DNA of 64,000 bases. It comes from Bacillus sp. NTK071. GTDB taxonomy: Bacteria; Bacillota; Bacilli; Bacillales; Guptibacillaceae. Under the pieces are notes generated by a model. That model was not told the origin of the DNA and made no database searches. It saw nothing but the letters and a program-made list of their open reading frames with translations. Shown here in pieces: positions 25,002-32,918 of the stretch. The DNA is taken from NCBI RefSeq assembly GCF_017303315.1, contig NZ_JAFKOI010000004.1, positions 62,001-126,000 of the forward strand. The letters run 5' to 3'. The position numbers were made by a program, and so were the translations under genes. Each line of letters starts with the position of its first letter. Positions within the stretch are counted from its first letter, which is position 1.

Positions 25002-25523
25002 TCAGAAATATTTTTCCATTCGAATGTCAGACCACATTCGGTCTTGCCAGTATGTAAAGTTTTCTACCCTCGCAATTTCCTTGTACCCTAATTTCTGATA
25101 GAGCGCCTGCGCCGTTGTATTAAATTCAAAAACGCCCAGTTCAATGCGATGAAAGCCCTCTTGCTTGATTTGCTTTTCTAAGAATTCAATCGCTAGGCGC
25201 CCTATTCCTTTACCCCTGGCCGCTGGTTCTCCAATTGTAATTCCAATCCAGGCGGTTCCAGGCTCTTCCTTGAAGAGATGTGGCGGATCAATCATGTAAT
25301 TCATTTCTCCGATCAACTCATGATCCATATAAATTTGGAATAGCTCCTGATATTTAAGACGTTCCTGAATTCCGTCTAGCGTAATCGTCTCATCTCGTTC
25401 TAATTCCTCTTTATTTTTGTTAGGGCGAATCAATGGAATCAACGCTGTATCGTTTTCCCATCGATTCAACACGTCTACAAAAAGAGAAGTTGGTTCGGTT
25501 AACTTGATGAACTCAATATTCAC
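25002..25523 (-). CDS. GNAT-family N-acetyltransferase
   Basis: This encodes a 173-residue soluble acetyltransferase. The acetyl-CoA loop ARGKGIGRLAIEFLEKQ is near residues 100-117 and the C-terminal ALYQKLGYKEIARVENF near 140-156. The GTG start is preceded by AAAGGAGGAC. It resembles ribosomal-protein or spermidine-type GNATs, but the acceptor is unknown. Confidence 0.83.
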   Translation of the reverse strand: MNIEFIKLTEPTSLFVDVLNRWENDTALIPLIRPNKNKEELERDETITLDGIQERLKYQELFQIYMDHELIGEMNYMIDPPHLFKEEPGTAWIGITIGEPAARGKGIGRLAIEFLEKQIKQEGFHRIELGVFEFNTTAQALYQKLGYKEIARVENFTYWQDRMWSDIRMEKYF

Positions 25524-25582
25524 GACGTCCTCCTTTCAAAATAAGCCTTTTACTTTCCACGATAGTTGGTTATTGATCTAAA

Positions 25583-25780
25583 TTAACAACCACCGCCACC
25601 ATCGCCGCCTCCCCCAGAGAAACCTCCAGAGCTATCGCAACCACTAGCACTCTCACTACTTCCTATGTGGTAGGTTGAATGATCCGAGCCTCCTGAAGAA
25701 CGACGTTTAGATGGTCCTGAAAAGCTAGTTACGATAAAGATGAACACTAGAATAACGATAAACAATCCTATCATCTTCAT
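25583..25780 (-). CDS. small membrane-anchored Gly/Ser/Cys-rich protein
   Basis: This encodes 65 residues: one N-terminal membrane helix (MKMIGLFIVILVFIFIVTSF), a basic SKRRSS stretch, then a low-complexity tail ending GFSGGGGDGGGGC. GGGGGAA-type ribosome binding sequence precedes the ATG. Such tails occur in several small Bacillus membrane proteins of unknown role. Confidence 0.6.
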   Translation of the reverse strand: MKMIGLFIVILVFIFIVTSFSGPSKRRSSGGSDHSTYHIGSSESASGCDSSGGFSGGGGDGGGGC

Positions 25781-25999
25781 TCCCCCTTTCTTACTTTTAC
25801 GTTTAATCAGCTCCTAAAGTTTCATAAAAATGGGATATTGAGGTACAATTCTCGTTTTATTCAATAAGATTTCATTCTCTTCCATCATACAGTTGAACGA
25901 TACCTTTGCCCTATTCCTTCGAAAATGGACAAGTACCTATTCTTATCCTATTCATTATCATAGGATAATAGAGATGCTATATAGAAAAGAGGAGAACAC

Positions 26000-26593
26000 A
26001 TGACAAGTCCTGTATCAGGATATATTACTGATAATCGAAACTTAGTAGAGGGTAAGGGCACGCCAAATTTTTTCTATGACATTGAAGACAACCCTATATT
26101 TGAAAAAGATCCTGAAAACCTCATCTATCTCTTATCATCCCAACAAATGCCTGCCATGATCGGTGGATCTCTTGGAGATTTGAGGATGTCGAAAGGATCC
26201 GTTCGCGAACCTCATTGGCATCCAAATGCTTGGGAATTAGTCTACCTCGCGACGGGCTCTGCGACAGTAGGGATTCTAAATCCGAACAACAATAAATTAC
26301 TGAAATACAAACTCAGAAAAGCGGGAGAAACCGTCTTTATTCCGATGGGCTATTGGCATTGGATTACAGCAGATTCCGATGATACCCAATTGCTCCTATT
26401 CTTCAATAACGATCGATTTCAAACACAAAATGGTTCACCCATGCTTACTCAAACCCCTCTAGAGGTATACGAACGAGCTTATAACATTGATCCAAAAGTA
26501 ATGAGAAAAGCTTTAGAACCCATTGAAGGAGAGGGCTCAGTCGTGATCGGCCCACCACCTTCTCTTTCAAGGAAAAGAAGAAAGAGACGTTAA
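26000..26593 (+). CDS. cupin-domain protein (oxalate decarboxylase-like half)
   Basis: This encodes a 197-residue single cupin. The metal-binding first motif is REPHWHPNAWELVYLATGSA (~70-90) with His-x-His and Glu. The second includes FIPMGYWHWI (~115-125). This is half of the bicupin of oxalate decarboxylases, and no signal peptide is present. A run of basic residues (SRKRRKRR) closes the protein. Small cupins of this type can be spore-associated in Bacillus, but nothing here proves that. GAGGAG lies upstream. Confidence 0.75.
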   Translation: MTSPVSGYITDNRNLVEGKGTPNFFYDIEDNPIFEKDPENLIYLLSSQQMPAMIGGSLGDLRMSKGSVREPHWHPNAWELVYLATGSATVGILNPNNNKLLKYKLRKAGETVFIPMGYWHWITADSDDTQLLLFFNNDRFQTQNGSPMLTQTPLEVYERAYNIDPKVMRKALEPIEGEGSVVIGPPPSLSRKRRKRR

Positions 26594-26629
26594 AGGGATC
26601 TAAACCGACGTCATTTTTGAATAACAAGG

Positions 26630-26673
26630 CCTTAGGTAAAGAGGTGAATGAACGATACCTGTTCTACCTAAGG
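26630..26673. terminator. possible terminator hairpin
   Basis: CCTTAGGTA pairs with TACCTAAGG, followed by TTATTTCTT. The loop is long (26 bases). It follows the cupin gene. Confidence 0.4.
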
Positions 26674-26877
26674 TTATTTCTTGTCAAAATTAAACTACAT
26701 AACAAGTTAATCCTTGCGACGATTAACCAATAAATGTTCAACTTGATCTTCCTTCTCTGAAACTGTCGCTCTAAATTAGAAAAGGAAAACAATAAGTGAT
26801 TTAACTTTTCATAGCGATTGTTTGCTTCATAAGTGTGACCTGACACCATCTTCTATTATTATTCTCTGTTCACTCAC

Positions 26878-26896
26878 ATACCCCATATGGTATAAT
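26878..26896 (+). promoter_or_regulatory. CsoR/CstR-like operator overlapping a -10 box
   Basis: The interrupted palindrome ATACCCCATATGGTAT (26878-26893) runs into TATAAT (26891-26896), about 80 bp upstream of the TauE/SafE gene. CsoR-family operators have ATACCCC/GGGGTAT half-sites. The persulfide sensor CstR of that family controls TauE-type exporters in Staphylococcus. The right half-site here is one G-pair short of consensus. Confidence 0.4.
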
Positions 26897-26977
26897 AACC
26901 TAAGTCACCTTAAAACAAAAAAATAAAGTAAATCATACGTACAAAACAGATTTTAGTTAGGATGAGGTGTTACATTT

Positions 26978-27754
26978 ATGGATATAGCCTTTTTATTAAC
27001 AGTGTTTATCATTGGGTTGGCTGGGTCTTTTATGTCTGGGTTAGTGGGCATAGGTGGCGCAATTATCAACTATCCTATGTTGTTATATATTCCACCATTA
27101 CTCGGTTTTGATGGATTTAGTGCCCATACTGCAGCTGGAGTTGTGGCTGCGCAGGTGTTAGTAGCATCTTTTGGAGGAGTATACGGGTACCGCAAAGGAA
27201 ATTACCTTTATAAACCCCTTATTTTATATATGGGGATCGCTGTTTTGATGGGTAGTTTAATCGGTAGTTTTGGTTCACAGTTTTTCTCAGAACAAGTCAT
27301 TAACTTTGTTTACGGTGTACTGGCTTTAATAGCCGTAGTGATGATGTTCTTACCATCTAACAACAGAAATGCGGAGGAAGAGGAGATCACTTTTAACAAA
27401 TGGATCGCATCGATTTCTGCATTTATTGTTGGACTTGGTGCTGGTATTGTTGGTGCAGGGGGAGCGTTTCTACTAGTTCCAATTATGCTCGTTGTTCTCC
27501 GTATACCAACAAGGGTAACGATAGCTTCTTCTTTAGCCATCACGTTTATCTCCTCAATTGGAGCTGTGACAGGTAAATTATTCTCTGGAGATATCCCGTT
27601 CCTTCCAGCAGTTGTGATAGCAGTCGCAAGCATTATTACATCACAGCTGGGAGCAAAAGCTGGGAAGACTATGAACACAAAAATATTGCAAATGATATTA
27701 GCCTTATTGATCGGATTAACAGCCATTAAAGTTTGGATAGATATTTTATTCTAA
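26978..27754 (+). CDS. TauE/SafE-family sulfite/organosulfonate exporter
   Basis: This encodes a 258-residue membrane protein with about eight hydrophobic segments in two related halves, each with a glycine-rich opening (GLVGIGGAIINYPML near residue 22; GLGAGIVGAGGAFLLVPIM near 150). These are the family hallmarks. Export of sulfite or related sulfur anions is the usual role. The putative CsoR/CstR operator upstream fits this. GATGAGGTG lies before the ATG. Confidence 0.83.
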   Translation: MDIAFLLTVFIIGLAGSFMSGLVGIGGAIINYPMLLYIPPLLGFDGFSAHTAAGVVAAQVLVASFGGVYGYRKGNYLYKPLILYMGIAVLMGSLIGSFGSQFFSEQVINFVYGVLALIAVVMMFLPSNNRNAEEEEITFNKWIASISAFIVGLGAGIVGAGGAFLLVPIMLVVLRIPTRVTIASSLAITFISSIGAVTGKLFSGDIPFLPAVVIAVASIITSQLGAKAGKTMNTKILQMILALLIGLTAIKVWIDILF

Positions 27755-27795
27755 CGGCTGATATCATTAAAGAAGGCTTCGAGTATGCTTAGAAA

Positions 27796-27832
27796 TAGAG
27801 GTCCAAACCACAGCTGGTTTGGACCTCTTTTA
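27796..27832 (+). terminator. terminator of the TauE/SafE gene
   Basis: AGAGGTCCAAACCA and TGGTTTGGACCTCT form a perfect stem followed by TTTTA. Confidence 0.88.
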
Positions 27833-27937
27833 TGCTTCTTTTCCCAACCAACATACCCTGATCTGTTTGTTATCTCCTAATAACTCCTCTATAATGATGG
27901 ACAGACTAATATCGAACGCATCAGAAAGGAGACCAGG

Positions 27938-28234
27938 ATGTATTATCATACGAAAAGGACGACCTGGAGAACATATCTCTTTCTAGTACTAAGCCTTCTA
28001 ACAACACTTGCAATGTTTCTGATAGACCCAATCTCCAGCAATGCTGGCGAATCTGTTGGCATCTTCATAATGATCTTTATAATCGGTGGATGTGTGCTTT
28101 CAACCCTATTAGCTTTCGTCGTATTTAGAACGAGTGAAGAAAAAAAGGGATTAGCAACCATCGCCCTCCTCCTCACGTTATTTAATGTATCGATCGTTAT
28201 ATACTTTCTATGGGTTGGAATACGATTGGCGTAG
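27938..28234 (+). CDS. three-span membrane protein, unknown
   Basis: This encodes 98 residues: a basic N-terminus, then three hydrophobic segments (near 12-30, 40-62 and 72-95). AAAGGAG precedes the ATG. No family is recognised. The dispersed repeat at 28238 starts four bases after the stop. Confidence 0.58.
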   Translation: MYYHTKRTTWRTYLFLVLSLLTTLAMFLIDPISSNAGESVGIFIMIFIIGGCVLSTLLAFVVFRTSEEKKGLATIALLLTLFNVSIVIYFLWVGIRLA

Positions 28235-28237
28235 GAC

Positions 28238-28277
28238 GGTGCCTGTCACCACCCGCTTTTGCTCGAATCATGTCGAA
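28238..28277. repeat. 39-bp dispersed repeat, copy 4
   Basis: GGTGCCTGTCACCACCCG is followed by CTTTTGCTCGAATCATGTCG. It is joined directly to the terminator hairpin at 28284. Confidence 0.75.
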
Positions 28278-28283
28278 TAAAGA

Positions 28284-28317
28284 AAAGGGGGTCAGGCAAC
28301 TTGCCAGACCCCCTTTC
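28284..28317. terminator. terminator hairpin
   Basis: AAAGGGGGTCAGGCAA and TTGCCAGACCCCCTTT form the stem. It lies between convergent genes and can serve both. It is related to the palindrome at 13684. Confidence 0.8.
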
Positions 28318-28323
28318 TACACT

Positions 28324-29199
28324 CTATCTCACTTTATTCTTACTTTCCTTAAGAAGTTTGGACTCACCTGTGCGTTCCCATTCCTCCACTGTTTCATAAG
28401 CTTCTTCTGGAGAGTAGCCTTTCCCTACAAGAACTCCCATTAGAATAAATTCCTGAAGAATGTGTGTAGCATTTATTCCTTTTTTAACATCCTCTAATCC
28501 TTCATTCACCAAATATTCTGTGTACCTGACCCACTCATCCGGAGTCTTGCCAAACGCAACTGTATTTCCATTGCCCGGACTGCCATGCCCTTCTTCCTCA
28601 GATGCATCCGCTTTGGTTCTATGAACTGTACCAAATGGATGGTTTGGCGGTCCATAAATGGAGTAAAGCTTGAGCGGAACATTTCCTGTATTGATAACAT
28701 TATGCCAAGTACCAGCAGGTATCAATATCGCAAAATCATCATAAACATTTGCTTCAAAGCTTAAATCATTCTTGTTCTCTCCCATTCGAACAAGCCCCTG
28801 GCCCTGTTCAACACGCAAAAATTGATCCACGTTAGGATGCATTTCTAATCCAATATCATCGCCAACATTAATGCTCATTAAAGTAACTTGTAAATGATCC
28901 CCAGTCCATATCGCTGTGCGGTACGTATCGTTTTGTATGGTTGCTTCATTAATGTCAAAGACAAAGGGTTTACGTCCGTAATCTTTAATCGGAACCCTTC
29001 CAATACCATTAGGGGGGCCATAAGGATGGTATCGGCTTGCCTTCTCTATCTCTTGAGGAGGCCAGTAGGCAGCATCTCCTCCAGTGTGATAAAGCGAGTT
29101 ATTATCATGGAAAGGACGTTGATATGGATTTTCATACCTATTAGGTCCATAGGACATCTCTCTCAATCCCTTCAAAGTTTCTAAAGGTATGTTATTCAC
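28324..29199 (-). CDS. cupin-domain protein
   Basis: This encodes 291 residues. An N-terminal Tyr/Pro/Asn-rich stretch (YGPNRYENPYQRPFHDNN) precedes a cupin with metal motif EMHPNVDQFLRVEQGQGLVR (~125-145) and AILIPAGTWHNVIN (~165-178). The C-terminal part (DEWVRYTEYLVNEGLEDVKK) is helical. It resembles YrkC-like Bacillus cupins. There is no clear ribosome binding site before the ATG at 29199, so the start is uncertain. The Tyr/Pro-rich leader recalls spore coat proteins, which is inference. Confidence 0.72.
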   Translation of the reverse strand: MNNIPLETLKGLREMSYGPNRYENPYQRPFHDNNSLYHTGGDAAYWPPQEIEKASRYHPYGPPNGIGRVPIKDYGRKPFVFDINEATIQNDTYRTAIWTGDHLQVTLMSINVGDDIGLEMHPNVDQFLRVEQGQGLVRMGENKNDLSFEANVYDDFAILIPAGTWHNVINTGNVPLKLYSIYGPPNHPFGTVHRTKADASEEEGHGSPGNGNTVAFGKTPDEWVRYTEYLVNEGLEDVKKGINATHILQEFILMGVLVGKGYSPEEAYETVEEWERTGESKLLKESKNKVR

Positions 29200-29648
29200 T
29201 CAACTACGGGAATGTACCTAGATGAAGGTGACTTATTTATCTTAATAAACCAGAATCTTCTCCAGATAAGGATAAAATCCCCATTTGTATGAACGATACC
29301 TTCATATGTACATGACAGTTACTCTGCAAAAGGATCTGAAAAAAGTTAGCTAAGAATCACAAGTGAGGCAGCTTAAAGGGTATGGATATTCTGATACATA
29401 GTTATCTAAAACTTTTAGTATAACGTTATTCCAAGAACTTGTTGATTGGGAAACCATTAGGTGTAATCCCATTTTAAACCTTAATAATCCCTATCTATTT
29501 CCCAATATTATAAACTTCTGGTTCGTGTTACCATAATATTAGTAATAGTCGAACTTTTCAGACATACACATTCGGGCCCGGGACCTGAGCATCACGAGTA
29601 CATAGTTTGATTGTTATCCTGTATAAAATCATGATTGGAGGAAAAGAA
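29200..29648. other. intergenic region upstream of the subtilisin gene
   Basis: I see no gene or clear repeat. A CGGGCCCGGG stretch (about 29573-29583) is conspicuously GC-rich within AT-rich DNA. The promoter and regulatory sites of the protease, which in Bacillus is usually under multiple transition-state regulators, must lie here. Confidence 0.4.
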
Positions 29649-30788
29649 ATGAAAGCTACATTAAGAAAATTAAGTATTATTTTCAGCATGGTTCTTGTTC
29701 TATCCTTATTGGTTGGTTTCTCTTCACCTTCTGCATCTGCTAAACCTGTGGACAAAGGACCAAAGAACTTCCTCGTTGGTTTTAAAACAAATATTAATCA
29801 AGCTCAAATTAACAACGTACAGAAACTAGGTGGACAAGTTAAGCATCAGTTTAAATTTATGGATACGATGCTTATTTCATTGCCTGAACCAGCGGCTAAA
29901 GCTCTTAAGAAGAACCCTAATGTGTCATATGTAGAAGAAGATCAAGTGGCACATGCAATTGGACAAACAACACCATGGGGTATCCCTCATATTAAAGCAG
30001 ATCAAGTTCATGCGACTGGAAACACTGGCTCCGGTGCTAAAGTTGCTGTCCTAGATACAGGAATCGACGCTAGCCACGAGGACCTTAACGTGAGCGGCGG
30101 TGCAAGCTTCGTTTCTGGTGAACCTGATCCTTTCACAGATGGCCATAGCCATGGTACCCACGTCTCAGGTACTGTTGCTGGACTAAATAATAGTGTTGGT
30201 GTTCTAGGTGTTGCGCAATCTGCTAGTCTTTATGCTGTAAAAGTACTAGATAGCTCTGGGAGCGGAACTTATAGCGGTATCATTCAAGGTATTGAGTGGG
30301 CAGTAGACAACAATATGGATATCATTAACATGAGTTTGGGCGGTAGCTCTGGTTCAACTGCACTGAAAGATGCGGTTGACAATGCCTACAATTCAGGAGT
30401 GTTAGTCGTTGCCGCAGCTGGAAACGAAGGAACATTCTTTGGATTCAACACAATCGGCTACCCTGCAAAATATGCTTCTGCAATGGCAGTCGGTGCAGTA
30501 GATTCCAACAATAAACGCGCATCATTCTCAAGTGTAGGTTCTGAGCTTGAAGTAATGGCACCAGGTGTTGACATCTTGAGCTCTGTTCCTGGTAATAGCT
30601 ATGCTAGCTACAACGGAACATCTATGGCTTCTCCTCACGTAGCTGGAGCAGCAGCGCTTATCTTGGCAGGCAACCCTTCATTATCAAATGAACAGGTGCG
30701 TCAAAAGCTTAATGATACAGCCATACCACTTGGAGATGCTTTCTATTACGGTAACGGTTTAGTCGATGTGTACGCAGCGACAAGATAA
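29649..30788 (+). CDS. aprE: subtilisin-family extracellular alkaline protease
   Basis: This encodes a 379-residue prepro-subtilisin. The signal peptide is residues ~1-31 (ends SPSASA), the I9 propeptide ~32-103, and the mature enzyme starts near AIGQTTPWG. The catalytic triad is Asp136 (VLDTGI), His168 (SHGTHVSG) and Ser325 (NGTSMASPH). The mature part has no cysteine and resembles subtilisin Carlsberg along its whole length. ATG 29649 is chosen because GGAGG lies ten bases upstream; an in-frame start at 29607 has none. It is secreted by Sec and autoprocessed. It is monocistronic and followed by a strong terminator. Confidence 0.93.
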   Translation: MKATLRKLSIIFSMVLVLSLLVGFSSPSASAKPVDKGPKNFLVGFKTNINQAQINNVQKLGGQVKHQFKFMDTMLISLPEPAAKALKKNPNVSYVEEDQVAHAIGQTTPWGIPHIKADQVHATGNTGSGAKVAVLDTGIDASHEDLNVSGGASFVSGEPDPFTDGHSHGTHVSGTVAGLNNSVGVLGVAQSASLYAVKVLDSSGSGTYSGIIQGIEWAVDNNMDIINMSLGGSSGSTALKDAVDNAYNSGVLVVAAAGNEGTFFGFNTIGYPAKYASAMAVGAVDSNNKRASFSSVGSELEVMAPGVDILSSVPGNSYASYNGTSMASPHVAGAAALILAGNPSLSNEQVRQKLNDTAIPLGDAFYYGNGLVDVYAATR

Positions 30789-30798
30789 TAGAATAGTA

Positions 30799-30841
30799 GA
30801 AAAGCATGGTTCGGTATCTAATATCGATCCATGCTTTTTTG
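30799..30841 (+). terminator. terminator of the subtilisin gene
   Basis: AAAAGCATGG pairs with CCATGCTTTT, followed by T residues. Confidence 0.85.
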
Positions 30842-30957
30842 CTTATCACGACTACATTCAATATTCAAATCAGTACCTTTTCCGCAATTCGAACTGATTA
30901 TTTTCATTAAAACTCTTTTCAACTATAGCTCCGCTTTCATAGAATAGAATGAGGTAT

Positions 30958-31338
30958 TTACATATTCGATATACCGTTAATGAAAATGCTAAATAGTAAA
31001 CTGATTGTTGTTAAGCCAACAACTGGGATAGAAAAACCTTTGTTGTTTCTAAATTCATATATAGCTATAAACAAACCTGCTACACTTAACACTATCCATA
31101 CAGGCATAAATATGGCATCTGCCATATTCGTTGGAAATAAAGCATAACCACCTAATAAGAAAAATACCCAATGCAAAATTAAGAGCGCAACAATTACATA
31201 AGAAATTTTTCGAGGTGGTTTCCCTTTCTCATTTTTTCTAAAAGCTGAAATTGGAGTGACGATCAACGTAAAAACTGCAATTGTTCCTAAAACCACTAAA
31301 AACACTATTGAAAACCCAATAATAACCACCCCCCTCAT
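30958..31338 (-). CDS. four-span membrane protein, unknown
   Basis: This encodes 126 residues from ATG 31338, which has AAAGGAAA upstream. A longer frame from 31389 would place charged residues before the first helix and lacks a site. Four hydrophobic segments are separated by a basic loop (FRKNEKGKPPRK). No family is recognised. It follows another small membrane gene at 31422-31589. Confidence 0.55.
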   Translation of the reverse strand: MRGVVIIGFSIVFLVVLGTIAVFTLIVTPISAFRKNEKGKPPRKISYVIVALLILHWVFFLLGGYALFPTNMADAIFMPVWIVLSVAGLFIAIYEFRNNKGFSIPVVGLTTISLLFSIFINGISNM

Positions 31339-31421
31339 CCTGCCATTTCCTTTAATACCAATTATTCCAAAAATATATTTATAACTCAATCCTTACTAAT
31401 GAAAATTGCCTTTGGGTTTAT

Positions 31422-31589
31422 TTATTGTTTCTTATCAAACCTATTAACCACTACCCCCGATAGACCAGATAGCAGAACTACTAGTAAACCTGTTGTGTCA
31501 CTCAGGTTTCCCGAAAACCTCAGAATACTTAAAGTTAGTAATGAAAGTGGTAGAACAATCAGAAAGAAAACCTTTGACTTCAAACTCAT
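31422..31589 (-). CDS. small two-span membrane protein
   Basis: This encodes 55 residues from ATG 31589 with GAGGAGG upstream: MSLKSKVFFLIVLPLSLLTL, a short polar turn (RFSGNLSDTTG), a second helix and a basic end (NRFDKKQ). The strong ribosome binding site and clean topology support a real gene. It lies 83 bp upstream of, and in the same direction as, the gene at 30958-31338. Confidence 0.55.
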   Translation of the reverse strand: MSLKSKVFFLIVLPLSLLTLSILRFSGNLSDTTGLLVVLLSGLSGVVVNRFDKKQ

Positions 31590-31605
31590 ATAGTACCTCC
31601 TCGCT

Positions 31606-31715
31606 CTTTGCTAAAAGCTCTTTTCGTAAATATTGTTGTTATAAGAGGAGTGGTGATTTCCGCTCCATGATGCTCGCTTTCCTCAGGGCGGGCGCTGAGC
31701 ATCCTCGGATATCCG
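31606..31715. repeat. truncated copy of a GC-rich palindromic Bacillus repeat
   Basis: Segments GCTCTTTTCGTAAATATTGTTG and ATTTCCGCTCCATGATGC then GCTCGCTTTCCTCAGGGCGG match the left half of the full repeat at 62690-62935. The right half is missing here. Confidence 0.7.
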
Positions 31716-31839
31716 CATAAGTACAAGAATATTAGTCTCCCAATGCATTTAATAGTTATATAATTACAATTTTAATGCAACGACTTCGCTTATTAATTAC
31801 CAAAAATAGAGTTTTTATTGGTATTGGGGGGACATAACC

Positions 31840-32307
31840 GTGGGTAATTACTACTATAAGAAAAAAAAGAGTAAAGTAAAATGTGATAAATGCTATCTTT
31901 TTGATTGCACAATATGTGAAAAAGTTCAGCATAAATGTTATGACAATGGCAAACGATGTGTCAAATGTTGTAATGAAGAGAAAAAACAAATCATTACTGA
32001 AGAAGTATGTGGAAATATATCTACCGATTGCACGCAAGGTCAAACAACTCTATGGCAAACACCTTTATGTTCAGCATTTGGAACGGTAAGTGTTTTTTCA
32101 AGTGGAGAATGTGAAACGATGGATGTATTTATTAACGATGAACTTTCATTCTCTGTTAAAAAAGGGCAAACTCAATCAATAACTGTACCTAAATTGAAGA
32201 AAGTAGCAGTCATGTGCCAAAAAAACAATTATTCCTGCACAGGAAAATTTTGTATAAACTTACATTATGAAAAACCTGTTAAAAATTGCTGTAAGTATGA
32301 CTATTAA
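31840..32307 (+). CDS. Ena-like endospore appendage subunit (DUF3992), long form
   Basis: This encodes 155 residues from GTG 31840 after TGGGGGG. A Lys/Tyr- and Cys-rich leader (YYYKKKKSKVKCDKCYLFDC) is followed by VCGN and a beta-rich DUF3992-like core (TLWQTPLCSAFGTVSVFSSG), ending FCINLHYEKP plus CCKYDY. DUF3992 proteins form the disulfide-linked S- and L-type endospore appendages (Ena) of the Bacillus cereus group. There is no signal peptide, as expected for a mother-cell spore protein. The extended Cys-rich leader suggests a base or accessory subunit rather than the main fibre subunit. It pairs with the gene at 32439. Confidence 0.7.
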   Translation: MGNYYYKKKKSKVKCDKCYLFDCTICEKVQHKCYDNGKRCVKCCNEEKKQIITEEVCGNISTDCTQGQTTLWQTPLCSAFGTVSVFSSGECETMDVFINDELSFSVKKGQTQSITVPKLKKVAVMCQKNNYSCTGKFCINLHYEKPVKNCCKYDY

Positions 32308-32438
32308 AGCCATAAGACAAAAGTTTTGAAATAGACTATGAATTATTTTTCTAATAATCTATCAAAACCCTATACAAGAGTTGAATCATTCGCATTATAT
32401 AGAGAGAAGGGGAGTAAACAATAAAGGAGAAGTCAATT

Positions 32439-32780
32439 ATGTGTGAATCAAAAGGTAATAATGCATGTTGTCCAGACGGACAAATATTTCAGGAAAACTT
32501 CTGCGGGAATCTTGGACCGGGCTTCGATGCGACGGTATGGGAGGCACCACCAGGATTGAACGATTACATCCAAGGAACATTTGAAGTGTTTAATGCAGGT
32601 ACTGAAGATATTCTGGCAACGGTTACGTCACCTAATGGGAATGTTGGTCCGTTTGCAATTCCACCCAACACTTCTGTTTCACGATCAGCAGTCAATCCAA
32701 CTTCATTTATCATAACCGTTCCTGATAACAACAAACTTGGAAGCAAGTACTGTATTACTTTATACAAAAGAATTTTCTAG
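32439..32780 (+). CDS. Ena-like endospore appendage subunit (DUF3992), short form
   Basis: This encodes 113 residues. The N-terminal connector has cysteines (MCESKGNNACCPDGQ), followed by FCGNLGPGF, a jelly-roll-like core with GTFEVFNAGTEDI, and the end YCITLYKRIF. Size, N-terminal Cys-Cys pair and CGN motif match Ena1A/B-type fibre subunits, where N-terminal Cys residues crosslink successive subunits. AAAGGAG precedes the ATG. CATTATATA about 50 bp upstream resembles a sigma-K -10 (CATA-N3-TA), which would fit late mother-cell expression. Confidence 0.72.
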   Translation: MCESKGNNACCPDGQIFQENFCGNLGPGFDATVWEAPPGLNDYIQGTFEVFNAGTEDILATVTSPNGNVGPFAIPPNTSVSRSAVNPTSFIITVPDNNKLGSKYCITLYKRIF

Positions 32781-32857
32781 TTCAACCTAGGAGATTAATT
32801 GATCTCGATTATTATGAATGAGAACTGCTTCTTACCTACTTCTCTTTCACTTTAAGA

Positions 32858-32890
32858 AAACTCCTAACTCAACTATTGAGTTAGGAGTTT
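32858..32890. terminator. bidirectional terminator
   Basis: AAACTCCTAACTCAA and TTGAGTTAGGAGTTT form a perfect 15-bp stem around CTA. It lies between the convergent Ena-like and dehydrogenase genes. Confidence 0.88.
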
Positions 32891-32918
32891 CACTATCTTT
32901 TCATTCATTCATTCATTT

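Noticed and set aside
26664-26849. A 61-codon minus-strand frame upstream of the TauE/SafE gene
   Set aside because: It has no clear ribosome binding site and an atypical composition, and its start region overlaps sequence just upstream of the putative exporter promoter. It could be real but cannot be supported.
27310-27726. A 138-codon minus-strand frame inside the TauE/SafE gene
   Set aside because: It is antisense to a clear membrane protein gene and shows a Pro/Ile/Ala/Thr shadow composition.
29558-29755. A 65-codon minus-strand frame at the start of the subtilisin gene
   Set aside because: It is antisense to the signal peptide and pro-region and has no supporting signals.
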